Assembly: GCA_037893225.1 (NCBI GenBank)
Contig: JAZGUH010000103.1
Span: 62,001-126,000, forward strand
Origin: Hippasteria phrygiana
Lineage: Eukaryota; Echinodermata; Asteroidea; Valvatida; Goniasteridae
Direction: 5' to 3'
DNA: 64,000 nucleotides
Each line of letters starts with the position of its first letter. Positions within the stretch are counted from its first letter, which is position 1. Below, in pieces: positions 35,101-47,398 of the stretch. Under the pieces are notes generated by a model. That model was not told the origin of the DNA and did not search any database. It was given only the letters and a program-made list of their open reading frames with translations. A program made the position numbers and the translations under genes.

Positions 35101-37008
35101 GCCGAGATATGCGAGTAGTTTTTTTTTTCGAACTGATTTTTTCTGCATTCCCGATTAAGTGCACATGCTATGCAATGGACTGGCCGAGACCCCACCACGC
35201 AACGTGGGCCTTAAATGAGGGCGTTTTTCGATCTGATGTTGTACGAAATTGCGCACAATCTTGATAATGTTGGAAAAAGAGACTCCTCAGCAACATCCAG
35301 ACCAATTTCCAGCTCCACGGACCCCAGTTCAGCAGAATGATGGCCGAGATAAGCGAGTATTTTTTTCGAACGTATTTTTCTGCATTCCCGCATAAGTGCA
35401 CATGCTATACAATGGACTAGCCGAGACCCCCACCACGCAACTTAGGCCAAAAATGAAGGCGTTTTTCGATTTGATGTTAAACGAAATTGCGCACAATCTT
35501 GATAATGTTGGAAAAAGAGACTCCTCAGCAACATCCAGACCAATTTTCAGCTCCACGGACCCCAGTTCAGCAGAATGATGGCCGAGATAAGCGAGTATTT
35601 TTTTTTTAAACTGATTTTTTCTGCATTATCGATTAAGTGTACATGCTATGCAATGGACTGGCCGAGACCCCCACCACGCAACTTGGGTTCCAAATGAGGG
35701 CGTTTTTCGGTCTGACGTTGAACGAAATCACGCATAATCTTGATACTTATGGAAAGAGGGACTCATCAGCAACATCCAGACTAATCTTCAGCTCCTCAGG
35801 CCCAAGTTCAGCCAAATGATGGCCGAGACAAGCGAGTAGGTTTTTCGAACGAATTTGTCTGCCTTCCCGCATAAGTGCACATGCTATACAATGGTTTAGC
35901 CGAGACCCCCACCACGCAACTTAGGCCCAAAATGAGGGAATTTTTCGATCTGATGTTTAACCAAATTGCGCACAATCTTGATACTGATGGAAAGAGGGAC
36001 TTCTCAGCAACATCCAGACCAATTTCCTGCTCCGTAGGCCCAAGTTAAGCCAAATGATGGAGGAGACAAGCGAGTAGGTTTTTCGAACGAATTTTTCTGC
36101 ATTCCCGCATAAGTGCACATGTTATACAATGGACGAGCCGAGACCCCCACCACGCAACTTGGGCCCCAAATGAGGGCGTTTTTCGATCTGACATTGAACG
36201 AAATTGCGCACAATCTTGATACTGATGGGAAGAGGGACTCCTCACCAACATCCAGACCAATTTCCAGCTCCACAGACCCCAGTTCAGCCGAATGGTGGCC
36301 GAGATAAGCGAGTAGGTTTTTCGAACGTATTTTTCTGCATTCCCGCATAAGTGCACATGCTATACAATGGACTAGCCGAGACCCACACCACGCAACTTGG
36401 GTTCCAAATGAGGGCGTTTTTCGGTCTGACGTTGAACGAAATCACGCATAATCTTGATACTTATGGAAAGAGGGACTCATCAGCAACATCCAGACTAATC
36501 TTCAGCTCCTCAGGCCCAAGTTCAGCCAAATGATGGCCGAGACAAGCGAGTAGGTTTTTCGAACGAATTTGTCTGCCTTCCCGCATAAGTGCACATGCTA
36601 TACAATGGTTTAGCCGAGACCCCCACCACGCAACTTAGGCCCAAAATGAGGGAATTTTTCGATCTGATGTTTAACCAAATTGCGCACAATCTTGATACTG
36701 ATGGAAAGAGGGACTTCTCAGCAACATCCAGACCAATTTCCTGCTCCGTAGGCCCAAGTTAAGCCAAATGATGGAGGAGACAAGCGAGTAGGTTTTTCGA
36801 ACGAATTTTTCTGCATTCCCGCATAAGTGCACATGTTATACAATGGACGAGCCGAGACCCCCACCACGCAACTTGGGCCCCAAATGAGGGCGTTTTTCGA
36901 TCTGACATTGAACAAAATTGCGCACAATCTTGACACTGATGGAAAGAGGGACTCATCAGCAACATCCAGACCAATTTCCAGCTCCACAGACCCCAGTTCA
37001 GCCGAATG
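26175..37008. repeat. Tandem satellite, ~240-bp monomer (array 2)
   Basis: About 45 monomers of the same family as array 1. The part from 31701 repeats array 1 almost exactly. One monomer subtype (ACAGTGGACTAGCCGAAACC) carries an expanded C run of variable length near 26230, 26967, 28184, 28927 and 31337. A segment from about 27191 recurs at 29147, an offset of 1956 bp or eight monomers, so this part has its own higher-order period. Minus-strand ORFs up to 247 codons span several monomers but follow from the repeat. Confidence 0.95.
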
Positions 37009-37267
37009 CCCAGTAAACACAACATAAACGGCCCGATTATGGGCCAATTCCGGCTGCATTAACGTCCCAATGTTGGCTGCCAATAACGGCCCAGTACAAT
37101 TTTGCACATTGGCGCATTATCGGCCCAATGCTGGCTGCCGGAACCGGGCCATTAACGGCCCTGTAATGGGCCGTTTTCATCAGCCAGCATATGGCCCGGT
37201 AGCCGGCATTGGCCCAGTATTGGCCTTTAATGGTCCATTAGCGGCTTATTACCGGCTCCGTTCCGTA
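37009..37267. repeat. GGCC-rich palindromic repeat, second copy
   Basis: Identical to the block at 5309-5567 and again abuts the last satellite monomer. Confidence 0.6.
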
Positions 37268-37350
37268 CCCCCTACCCACCCACCCCCCCCCCCCCCCCCC
37301 GTACCCGTACCCGTACCCGTACCCGTCTCCCCCCCCCCCCCCCCCCCCCT
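37268..37350. repeat. Poly-C and GTACCC tract, second copy
   Basis: Same structure as near 5580 but about five bases longer, the largest length difference between the two copies. Confidence 0.9.
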
Positions 37351-38074
37351 TCGTAACGGTACAGGCGTCCTCGACATACTGAACAATTATTTTGTTCTGA
37401 ACGGGATCTAATCAGACGACAAATGGAAGATACACCGGCCTTTGGCGGCCATCTCCCATTTCTTTCCTGATACAACCCTATTAGAATAATTGGACACTGT
37501 ACATCAAGTTATTGTGCCTGTGTCATTTGCAATTAATAACAACCTAGTCATTTACATTTTAGGAGAAAGCACAGATGTAGTTTGTTAAATTTACCTCAAC
37601 AGTTTTTCGGTTTATTCTATACGAACACCACAATTAATGCAAATAAAGTTTAATAGAACCATTGCCTACCATTTTTCCGCGAACTGATATTATTAATCTT
37701 TGAAAGATTGTTGTTAAGTTACAGTTGTTAATGTTCTTTGTCAACAGGGTGTACTTCGGGACATACACTAAAGCTCTAAATGATTTACCGGTCAAATCTA
37801 GTTGTCACATGCAATCACTTTAAATTGAGTCAAAAGAAGGGGGGGAATGTAGTGTCTTTAATACATGCACATAACATGATAATTAGTTGATTCCTGACAA
37901 ATGCATATGTACTATACATGTAATGGGGATTTCATATGCATATAGGTAAAGTTCAGTTTTGCAGTGTTTAATATTGACAGGAACATTTGAAACCAAAATT
38001 AAACTTCAAATTAAATGTACAGGCAATTTTACTGACAATGGGGCAGCAATTTTCCTATTAAGGTATTATGAAGT

Positions 38075-38355
38075 ACACCACCAAGAATGAATTCTTGAAT
38101 TCCCTCCTGGTGAATGGATTTGATACATGTAGTATAGGAAAAGATTCTTGGAAAAATGGCAAGTGTGTCTACTTGTGTAAATGTAAATACATGTGAACAT
38201 AATCTAGTCTCAGTGGCACTATTGAGAAACCAAAACAAGTGGCAAGAAAATCAATGGATTAGTTGTAAAAATAATTCTAACAATAATGTTCCCAATCATG
38301 GTATTATTAAACATGCCACCAGGAATGAATTCAAGAATTCACTACTAGTGGTGTG
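38075..38355. mobile_element. MITE-like inverted repeat, second copy
   Basis: Duplicate of the element at 6371-6651. Confidence 0.5.
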
Positions 38356-38404
38356 TTGAAAATGGATGAAACGCCTAAAGATGCATTATTTTTCTATACT
38401 AATA

Positions 38405-39404
38405 CAGTGGAACGCCGCTATAACCAACATCGCGGAATCCACAGATTTTGTTCAGTATAAACGATCATTCGGTATACCGATTTTCAGCCACGGGTTACTT
38501 ATTTAGGGACACATTGCCTTCAAATGTCATGAAATTTTGCTGTTTAGAAACGTTCCTTATCTTTGATAAGAGTTGTTCATGCAAAAAAACACGTATAATG
38601 TGTTGTAATTAGTGAGTAGTGATTACAAAAAAAAAAATTGTGTGCTTACCCCTGACATCTGACCCGCGAAACATAGACTTATTTCCAGTCTTAAATACCA
38701 CCGTCTAAATAATGCGCAAAATACGCTGTGAGAGTCTTTAGGCTGGCACCGCAGCCAGTGGCCTTGTGAACCTATCAGATGATCGCCAGGTACAATTCTC
38801 TGGCTCACGACACATATCGCCAGTGCATGCTGCGCGCCGTGCCACCACAGTACATCAAAATGGATCAACAGAACGTACTTCAACCAGATGCGACTGGAAA
38901 TACGACTGGTGAACATGGTCCGCCATTTTGTGGAGTCAAAAATTTGGTTCTACAAAATGGCGGACCGTTATTTGTCACGAAATTAAACAAAAACCACGCA
39001 ATTTGAAGGGATAGTTATGTGAATCTTTATATTCTACTTTTCAAAAAGCTTCCCAACCATATCCATTTCAGTTTTATAGCCTAAATCGCAACATCCAAAG
39101 CAATGTGTCCCTTTAAGGATTACTTTAAACATGTGCCGGCTATTGAATCATGTAATTACATGTTCATACATTCTAAAGCAACAGTTGGCTTTTCATAATA
39201 GCCACCTGTCACTCTTCAACATGAAGCTGCGGCCGTTTGGGAATTACAAACAGCCCAAATACCCTGTACATTTTTGTATCCGTTTTTTTTCCCCCCAACA
39301 ACAATGTTCGGTAAGTTTTGTACACAAAATTTGGGAGCCAAGGATGATGTTCGGTATAGCCGAATGTTCGGTATAGCGGTGTTTAGTATAGCGGAGTTCC
39401 ACTG
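38405..39404. mobile_element. pogo/Tigger-like MITE, second copy
   Basis: Duplicate of 6701-7700, with TA on both sides and the same nested insertion. Confidence 0.8.
38506..39111. mobile_element. Nested GGGACACATTGC TIR element, second copy
   Basis: Duplicate of 6802-7407, including the perfect hairpin, here at 38917-38966. Confidence 0.7.
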
Positions 39405-39436
39405 TAATGTCTTTCTCCCAGATTCAATGTCCGACT

Positions 39437-42400
39437 TCAGGCAATCAAACAATTCCTGTGTAAAATGCCCATGTAGAATGGTCTAATCAGCTGTTTCTGC
39501 CACTGCCCTCTGCTCTCTCTCTGTTTACGACCTCCGTGTTTGTCACTGGCGCCCCTCAGCCACACCATTACCTCTCTCTGGACTTCCACTGAAGAGGTCT
39601 TTAGTGTTGGTATCTTTGTTACAGCTCCTGTAAAATGAAATGTAATGAATATCAAATCAAAGCAAATAGAATGGATCTTGAGAACTCGCAGGATTAGCCA
39701 ATTTTATTGATGTGGATTCCTGAAGATGGAATGCATTCCCAATCTGCTGATGTCCAACATTTATTTCATTTTTTATGAAGCACAATAAGACTTTGTGATA
39801 TTTCCACTGAACTTGTGTTGCTTCCACAAAACTGATGGCTATGAGATTTAGGATAACTGTAAAAGGGATGCTGTTGAAGTCCTGTACAAGCTATAAAATC
39901 AGGGTCCGTTTGATCCTCCGAAGGTTCATTAATCCGAAGGGTCGGTAGTCCAAAGGTTTGAATGTCCGAAATGACAATAGGGTCCGATAGTCTGAAATGA
40001 TAATAGGGTTCGATAGTCCGTTTATATTGTCCATTCATACTATACACATTAATGTTGATTCGGACTATCGAACCTCACTGTCAATTCAGAATATCAAACC
40101 TTCTTGTTGATTCGGACAATCGAGCTGTAACATCTATTCAGACTATCGAGCCTTCGGACCTTATTCAATTTTCAGGAAAAGCAAACCTTCGGACTTAAAG
40201 AAACCTTCAGACTAAAGCCCCGGTCCCACTAGGACCTGCGATTTCCTGCAACCAGTTCAGTCGTGCGACAAGGCCAGTCGTGCGAAAAGGCCAGTCGTGC
40301 GAAAAGGCCAGTCGTGCGAAAAGGCCAGTCGTGCGAAAAGGCCAGTCGTGCGAAAAGGCCAGTCGTGCGAAAAGGCCAGTCGTGCGAAAAGGCCAGTCGT
40401 GCGAAAAGGCCAGTCGTGCGAAAAGGCCAGTCGTGCGAAAAGGCCAGTCGTCGTGCGAAAAGGCCAGTCGTGCGAAAAGGCCAGTCGTGCGAAAAGGCCA
40501 GTCGTGCGAAAAGGCCAGTCGTGCGAAAAGGCCAGTCGTGCGAAAAGGCCAGTCGTGCGAAAAGGCCAGTCGTGCGAAAAGGCCAGTCGTGCGAAAAGGC
40601 CAGTCGTGCGAAAAGGCCAGTCGTGCGACAAGGCCAGTCGTGCGAAAAGGCCAGTCGTGGGTAGTCGTGGATATTTCCTGCCATTTGAGCCTAGCAGTCA
40701 CATTGTAAGACCAGTCGTGCGACCTGTAGAAGACTTGTTGCCGACTGATAGCACCACTAATCGCACGACTGTCGCACGACTACCCAAGAATACGTACGAG
40801 TGGTAAAGTCATGTTGCACGACTGGCTACGACCAATGTAACGACTATTCGTACGACTTGTCGTGGAGTCTTGCTTAGTCGTGCAATCAGGTCTACTCACA
40901 CGACAAGTTGTGGAAAGTCGTGCGACTGTCGTACAACAGGAGAATCCTACGATCAGCCACGACAATAAAGGACCACTCAAGACTTGTCCCACGACAATCG
41001 CACGAGCGTCGCACGAATGATATCGAAGACTAGGCTGCGACAAGATGCGACGACTACTTGAGTCGCAGCCAGAATTTCGAACAAGCTCAAAAACCTCTCT
41101 GCGACTGATTTCAAGACTTGTGGCACGACTTTCCTAAGTTTGCCTACGTTTTCCAGTTGCAAACTGTCGTAAGTTGTATCTCTTAGTAGGACTGGGGCTT
41201 TACGAACCTGCGGGCTAACGAACCTTTGATCTAATAAACCTTCGAACTATCGAACCTATCCAGGAGTAACCAGGAAATCTTTGTTTCATATGGACGTCCC
41301 AACTTAATTGAATTGACATAAACATATATAAATTTAAAACTGGGCCTTACTTATTATAACAGAAGCCAAGGCCAATCGTCCGAATCCTAGCTTTGTGATC
41401 CCTGCATTGCCTTTATAGCCAGCCTTTCCATTCCAATTGTAGCGTAGTGCCAACTGATGATCCATGACGCTCGACATAATACGCCTGACCGCATCTTTCA
41501 CGGTACTTTCACCAACAGTGACAAGGTGGTTTGTCTGTGAAGAAAAGTATTCAGACATTCAAATCTGTATCACGCAATCACAAATCCAAAGCATACAATC
41601 AATCTAAAAATAAAATTGTGCATAGTGATAAACAAAAGCCAAAAGCTGAATTGTTTTAATAGTTCCCTCTGACGAGCTCAGGCGTAACCAGGTTCTTTCA
41701 ATACTTCAATCTTTTTTTTAGCATTCACTTGTCGTTTGGTAAATCTTATTTTAACCCAAACATCAGAAACCATAGATTAAAAGGAAAGGACTGTAAAATC
41801 TAACAAAGCATACCCTATTTCTTGACCAAATTGTCAGTGGCGTATCTGGGGTAGGCAGGTGGGGTTTCGTGTAGGGCTGTTCACTGCTGGGGGAAAAACC
41901 TGCCCTACCTCCCTCGGTGAATTTTTCTTTTGGGTAATCGTAAATGCTTCATTTAATGGCATATTAGCGAAATCCACTAACCAAAAATCGTGGCCCATTG
42001 AAAAACTTAAAATACCTAATGCTGTCAAAAAATCCAAACACAGTGTTTCAGGCAGTTCAGATGTCGAAACGTCTCAATTTTGTACGCCGTAAAAAGCTGT
42101 ATACGCCACTGCCAATTGTTTTAACTAGTCTGGGGCTTGAAAGGTTATAGGGTTAGCGTTTCCTTGACTTACCAACGCATCCCTGGTCTTTTTGGTTTTG
42201 AGCTCCTCTTCAAGCTCCTCAATGTCCTCTTGAGTGCTCAGAGGTAAGGTGTTGTCCTCGGGCAGTTTTTCATCTACATCTCCCAAAAGCTTCACTGCTA
42301 TTCCATTCAGGACTCGTCGTTGGGCCTCTTGCTCCTGCTGAATAGACTTTACTGTCAGCTGAATCTCTGTCACAGCTTTCAGTAGAGTCATCAGTGTTGC

Positions 42401-44876
42401 TATTAATAAAATGGGAAAATACAGTAAATTATATGAGAAACAAACCATAATTTGCTTACTTTTCCAACCTTTTTTGAAAGGCTGATTCACCAAACTTGTA
42501 TTAAACCCCTAACGTAGACACTCCAGGACATTTTGGCTAGTAGCCTGCCAGTCGAATCACATTGCATACTTTGTCACTTTGACTTGTGTGGAGAGTGCAG
42601 CAAAGTGGGGGCTGTCAGCACAGATGCACTGTGCAGTATCTGGTAGAGTTAGAGTTAGGGTTAAAGTTAAATTTAATTTTTACTTACCACTGTTGCTTGA
42701 CATATCCCGCTGCCTCTCACCTACAGAAAAAAAGGAAATTTCAGAGAACTATTAGTACATTTACATGCTTTTTATTTATTATTTTTGTGTGTGGGGAAGG
42801 GATGTGGAAGGAGGAAGCCTCATTCATATTTATAATTACATTGTGTTACAGTTACTGACATTTTTAGGTTTTGTACAATGAATAAAACCACGCTCTCTTA
42901 CAAGGCAATGCTGCACTGTTTATCTGAATGGACTTTCTGACCACATTGTTCCTCGTGCAATGTTAAGCACACACGGCAGTAATTGCATGCAAATAGTAAT
43001 TGCCTTTGCTTTATGGTGCAAGGCTAGGCAGTTTCTTGGCAGGTCAATTGGTACATCAACCAACAAGATTTTTTAAGCAGTAAAATCCCAAATCAAAGTC
43101 ATCGTATTCCACTTAAAATCTTCAATCCAAAAATCCCCTAACTTTCTTGAAATGCTTGAAAACAGGGTGACCGGGACCTTAATTGATTCAGGATGGATTG
43201 GCTTTAATCAATTAACAACTGGTGTATTTCAGTCTTTACCTAGTCTTGGGGTGTTAGGCCTAGAGCAAGAAGGGGTATCCGCATCTAAGTCCACATGGTT
43301 CATCGGGGAGATTGACAGAATGGCAGGTGGTGCAGATGGCGATGGGGCTGGTGCCATAGCAGGTTGCCGATGTTTGTTCTTGGGAGCTGGTTCCTGTTCA
43401 TCTTCGCTGTCGCTAGATGATGACCACGTAGCAGGTCTCCTTCGTCTTGTAAATGTAACACAAAATAGTCAAGTACATGGATCCACTGAATATTCCACTT
43501 AAATATGGTAAATGTAGGACATTTAAAGGTAGTATATACCATTTGCTTTTGCTGTAATGTGAGAAATGAATGGATTTGGTGGTTAGTATTTTATAGCGTG
43601 CTAGCAAATACTGTAACACTGGCCTGTTTAAAGTTTTGCGTGCATAGATGCTGAGAAAATGGAGAAAAAAAATATGTTATAGTCTGGTTCCCTGACCATA
43701 CCTTAGACAAAATGCATTTTATAGATTTGAGGGAATTATCAGGTCGGGTAACTAGATTATACATTTCCACTTTTCTTCAAAGCAACAGCACACCAGGTGC
43801 CATGATTTTTAAGAATGCTTAAAACCCTAACCATCCCTAACCTGCCAAAATCAAACACCCCATTTGTGTTGAATTTTGTGTGATTGGGTGCTGTAGAGCC
43901 TTGGCACCATCACTTTGCATGGGACTTGATGCCCTGATTTTGTCCAAGTACAAAGAATGTGCCATTGGTTTTACTACACAGTGTTGGAGTTTGTGTGGTT
44001 AGGGAAGGATTCTAGTAAAAAGCCTTGGGCTGTTAGGGTTGACTGCTATTTACAAGTCTAGTATGGTATTTCGTAATAATTCAGTAGTTTGGTTATTTAT
44101 AATTTTGCAAATGTTTATGTACATGTTTATATACGTCATGGTACGTATGTGTTCACAATGTTGTGTATATGCCAAAAGTTCCACTTTGGGGTTTGCCACA
44201 CCCCCCCCCCCCCCCCCCCCCCCCCCAGTCTCAGGACAGGTTACAGGCCCGTTATAAACAATTTCAAATAAAATTAAATTTGCATATACTTACTTCCGCT
44301 GCTTGGCTCGTTCTTTGTCCGTTTGGACGTCAGATGTATCTTCAGCCATCCGCGACTTCTGTCTTCCAGCTTCATAGGTCGCTATGTGTGGATACAAGTT
44401 TTAGTGACTCCAATTTAATACTACTGTATTTACTATCTTTCACTAAAAAAAGTTTTAACGTATGGAGTGATTCACTAAACACCGTGACATCAGCAGGAAA
44501 TCGGGACAATATGGTCTGTCAACCATGTCACTGAAATGTATATTTTAAAATTCACAATGTCGGAGGCATGTTAGAGAACTAATTTCATCTCCATAAATTG
44601 CTACTTCGGGCAGGTCAAAACAGAGTACCATTTAGAGGCCAGAAAGTACTAAAATTTCCGATTAATAGTTTTCGAAACATGCTACTATACAGGTAAAATT
44701 ATACTTACAACAATTGCAAAGCAAACGTGTCTTGTAGAGTGTCCATGTTTGCTGGTCTGGATTCAGCCTGTCCTTAACTACCTTTGTAAACAGCAGAAGT
44801 GGCTTTGAATGGTGGCCAGAGAACATGGGACGAGCTCTACTTCATCAGTTTCTGTGAAAACTACCACAGCATACAT
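39437..44876 (-). CDS. DUF4806-domain protein, full-length copy with a probable frameshift
   Basis: Seven exons on minus: 44709-44876 (ATG), 44294-44381, 43240-43445, 42688-42720, 42173-42399, 41351-41534 and 39437-39627 (stop), about 365 residues. Exon 1 begins MYAVVVFTETDEVELVP, the N-terminal strand motif common in DUF4806 proteins, and ends in QTWTLYKTRLL before a perfect GTAAGT donor. These two parts are in different frames. The frame changes near 44790, where HFCC is followed by a stop in one frame and by KVVKDRL in the other. One missing base restores both the C-W-type motif and the exon phase. The DUF4806 core is split between exons 5 and 6. Cellular role unknown. A TTAA element starts 338 bp upstream of the ATG. 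The gene may be a recent pseudogene, or the base may be a sequencing error. Confidence 0.75.
40215..41200. mobile_element. TIR element rich in GTCGTGCGAC, second copy
   Basis: Duplicate of 8511-9496, flanked by TA at 40213-40214 and 41201-41202. Confidence 0.7.
40258..40659. repeat. 17-bp minisatellite, second copy
   Basis: Same unit count and same CGT insertion as copy 1. One unit near 40627 reads GCGACAAGG in place of GCGAAAAGG, one of the few substitutions between the copies. Confidence 0.95.
41835..42111. mobile_element. hAT-type MITE, second copy
   Basis: Duplicate of 10131-10407 with the same 8-bp flanks. Confidence 0.75.
44201..44226. repeat. Poly-C tract, second copy
   Basis: A run of 26 C, one longer than in copy 1. 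Confidence 0.95.
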
Positions 44877-45320
44877 CTCAACTATAGACATATCCAATGC
44901 ATGATTGTAAAATTTGAACAGTGCATTTTATTTTCCTGGGCATTTAAGCTCACTTTATATTTTTTAGCATACATACAGTTTTACAACCTACATGTATGCA
45001 TTTGCAGTTCACATTTAGACAATCAACTAGAGGTTTGATGTTTATCACAAACACTAGGTGATCGGGCGAGACATTGTTCAGTTGTTTAAGTTATGAATAT
45101 AAATATATGACTGTGATAAAGAAGAGATGTTCAAATTTGGCATTTGTTTTGAACCTTGGATATGCAAGAGGGCACTAAAATAACTCGTGCAAATCTAAAT
45201 TGCGTGAACTTAAAGGGGCTGTGTCGTCACGATCATAGCAGGCTTGCGGCTGTACACTGAATCCCGAACTGATGAACGCAGATGAACCCAGTAACTGCAA
45301 ATAATACGCAACGACCGCGC

Positions 45321-45386
45321 GGTGACCTACAGGGCGCGCGCGCTGACCCACAGGTCGCGCGCGCTGACCCACAGGTCGCGCGCGCC
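45321..45386. repeat. Short GC-rich tandem repeat
   Basis: About three units of GCGCGCGCTGACCCACAGG, giving alternating GC runs that could adopt Z-DNA. Confidence 0.8.
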
Positions 45387-45491
45387 ACATCAGATTACAA
45401 TTGCAATGACTGCTGGATGCATGATCCTGTAGTTATGATGATACATACTGCATGTACAAGTATTTTGTATGTGTTTGTGCCACCAAAAATG

Positions 45492-46062
45492 ATGGTGTTC
45501 TAAAGACGACAGATGACCTCGACCTCGACCTCATTAATATTTATAGGCTGGGGGTTGACCACGGAAACGTGCATTAGGGTCCGCTGAATTTATATCTATA
45601 TCTTCGCAAGCCTTTGTCCAGTTGTATCAAACAAGCTGTCTAAAGTTTCTTATAATGGCGGGTGCTACATGTAATTTGAATAAATGCAGAACATACGATA
45701 TTATCATTGTAGAAATTACTTTATGAATTCGTTCACCCCTGAACATAGTCTAGACACCTCAAATGGATAGGTTTGGACGAGATCAGACATGCATATAGGA
45801 TTGAAAACATGTATTTTACCCAATTGCAGCAGCTAATTTGCATTTTAATTAATTTTTAAAAATGCCAAGGGTGCCAAGGGGCATGGCACCCGCCGGAATA
45901 TTGATCAGCAAAGTCCAATTGACAAGAAAATGCAAAACAATTAACGAGGTCGAGGTCGAGGTCGAGGTCGAGGGCGACTGCGCCCTCGCCGTGGTAAGGT
46001 CGAGGTCGAGGGCGAGGTCGAGGGCGAGGGCGAGGCGATCTGTCGTCTTTATAGAACACCAT
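45492..46062. mobile_element. Inverted-repeat element with hexamer-repeat ends, nested in the TTAA element
   Basis: ATGGTGTTCTAAAGACGACA at the left is matched by the reverse complement of the right end, ATGGTGTTCTATAAAGACGA, both continuing into AGAT. Inside the ends are CGACCT-type hexamers: three units at the left (from 45520) and an expanded, partly GAGGGC array at the right (45945-46038). No ORF with recognisable function and no clear target duplication. Confidence 0.6.
45945..46038. repeat. Hexanucleotide microsatellite (GAGGTC/GAGGGC)n
   Basis: About 13 units interrupted once by GACTGCGCCCTCGCCGTGGTAA, whose centre reads as the opposite strand. The six-base period keeps frames open, which explains the overlapping ORFs here. 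Confidence 0.9.
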
Positions 46063-46458
46063 AAAAAATATACCGGCGATAGGCCTACAGTCGAACATAG
46101 TCCGTGACACCCCACCCGGCAAACGCCAAAATGTACCATGACAGAACCAAACGAAAATAAGTAAATCTGTATTTATAATTGTAAAATGTATAATGCACCA
46201 GCCCCTTCCTATACAAAAATTAAGTTGTAGGCCTATGTATCGAAATAAATTTCGACTAAAATCGGCTGTGCCTGCAATGATGAGCAAATCAAAGTAAAAC
46301 AGCTATACTGATGGCGATATTGAGCCCACGACCTTGTGTTACGGCAGGACTTTATGGAAAGTTACATCATAAGAGTTATTTCAACACTATCAAATAATAA
46401 ACACAATAATAACAGTTATTACCAATAAATAATATACGTCAATGAAATGAGATTTCAC

Positions 46459-46680
46459 CAGTGGCGAGTAAATCCGTGTCGAAAAGTGGGGATGAATATT
46501 AAATTTGTCAACGAAGTACTGCATCTTGAACTTTTCTCAACGGGGGATACCCCCGCCCCAAACACCGCTTGAAATTTGAAACATCACTTTGTGTACAATT
46601 TCCCCTTTTTAAATTTATGAAACAAAAAAGAAATACAAATCGCCGGGCCCCTGAACTCCTTCCCCGTGCTTACGCCACTG
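46459..46680. mobile_element. Possible degenerate hAT-like MITE
   Basis: CAGTGGCGAGTAA at the left and, in reverse complement, CAGTGGCGTAAGC at the right resemble the hAT MITE ends at 10131. The flanking 8-mers do not match, so this is tentative. Confidence 0.3.
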
Positions 46681-47074
46681 GCGCACAGATCCCCACATCA
46701 CTATGATAAAGATGACTACCGAAGAAACAAAGGAATAGACACCCCGACAAATATTCAAACAACCCTAATTTTCACCTGTTTTGCACGAATTATTCGCTTA
46801 TTACTTTTTATGACATGAACAATTCACATACCGAGTACATGGATCGGATGTACTATACATCTGTACATGTTGACTATACATTACATGTAGACTTGATGTG
46901 CGGAAATATTGTTTCACACAGCGAGTTGTTGACAAGTGCCATTGGAATAGCGACCAAGTGAAGTTAATTTTATTTTTCTTCGCTGCTAAAGAACTGTCTG
47001 CAGCCACTACCCCTCTTTTAGTAGCATGATAATTTTGTTATTGAAGTGACGGGTCAAAATAAGCCTGAAGCTTT

Positions 47075-47398
47075 TTATCGACCTAAGTTTACAAGCAAGA
47101 TACGAGCAAGATACATCCAAATGAATAACACATAATACATAGACCCTTTTACGGATACCCCGCCTGTGGGATTTTGTGTACAAAATTTAGCGCTAACTGT
47201 CCCACAGCGACAAGACACGTTGCAGTTTTGCTGTGCACATTTACATGGACAAGCACCCCGTGTGCCGAGTCGTCCTCTCTGGAAAGAGTTTCGGCATGTA
47301 CATGTCATAGGTTCTCCAGCGTAAGGTTCTACTTCTATATCGCCAACCTCTAATTCTGTGCAACTTTCAGACAAATATTCCATGGCACTTGTGTACAT
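47075..47398 (-). CDS. Small Cys-rich, probably zinc-binding protein of the TTAA element
   Basis: 107 codons. After an acidic N-terminal stretch (about residues 1-30) the product has a Cys cluster: CTC, about 20 residues with RGRLGTRG, then CPCKC, CNVSC, RCG and a final C before NPTGG (residues 33-80). The pattern resembles Cys-rich modules that occur in lineage-expanded proteins of cnidarians and other marine invertebrates. I recall no named function. The hydrophobic tail after residue 85 may be read-through past a splice donor (GGG/GTATCC). It is the only recognisable ORF in the transposon and lies near its right end. Zinc binding is inferred from cysteine spacing. Confidence 0.45.
   Translation of the reverse strand: MYTSAMEYLSESCTELEVGDIEVEPYAGEPMTCTCRNSFQRGRLGTRGACPCKCAQQNCNVSCRCGTVSAKFCTQNPTGGVSVKGSMYYVLFIWMYLARILLVNLGR

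Larger units (their letters stand above)
31701..44655 (+). repeat. Large duplication, copy 2
   Basis: Near-identical to 1-12950. The right breakpoint lies 54 bp before the first exon of the DUF4806 gene (AGTACTAAAAT then TTCCGATTAA), so this copy is continuous with the complete gene. The left limit cannot be set because copy 1 runs off the window. Confidence 0.95.
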
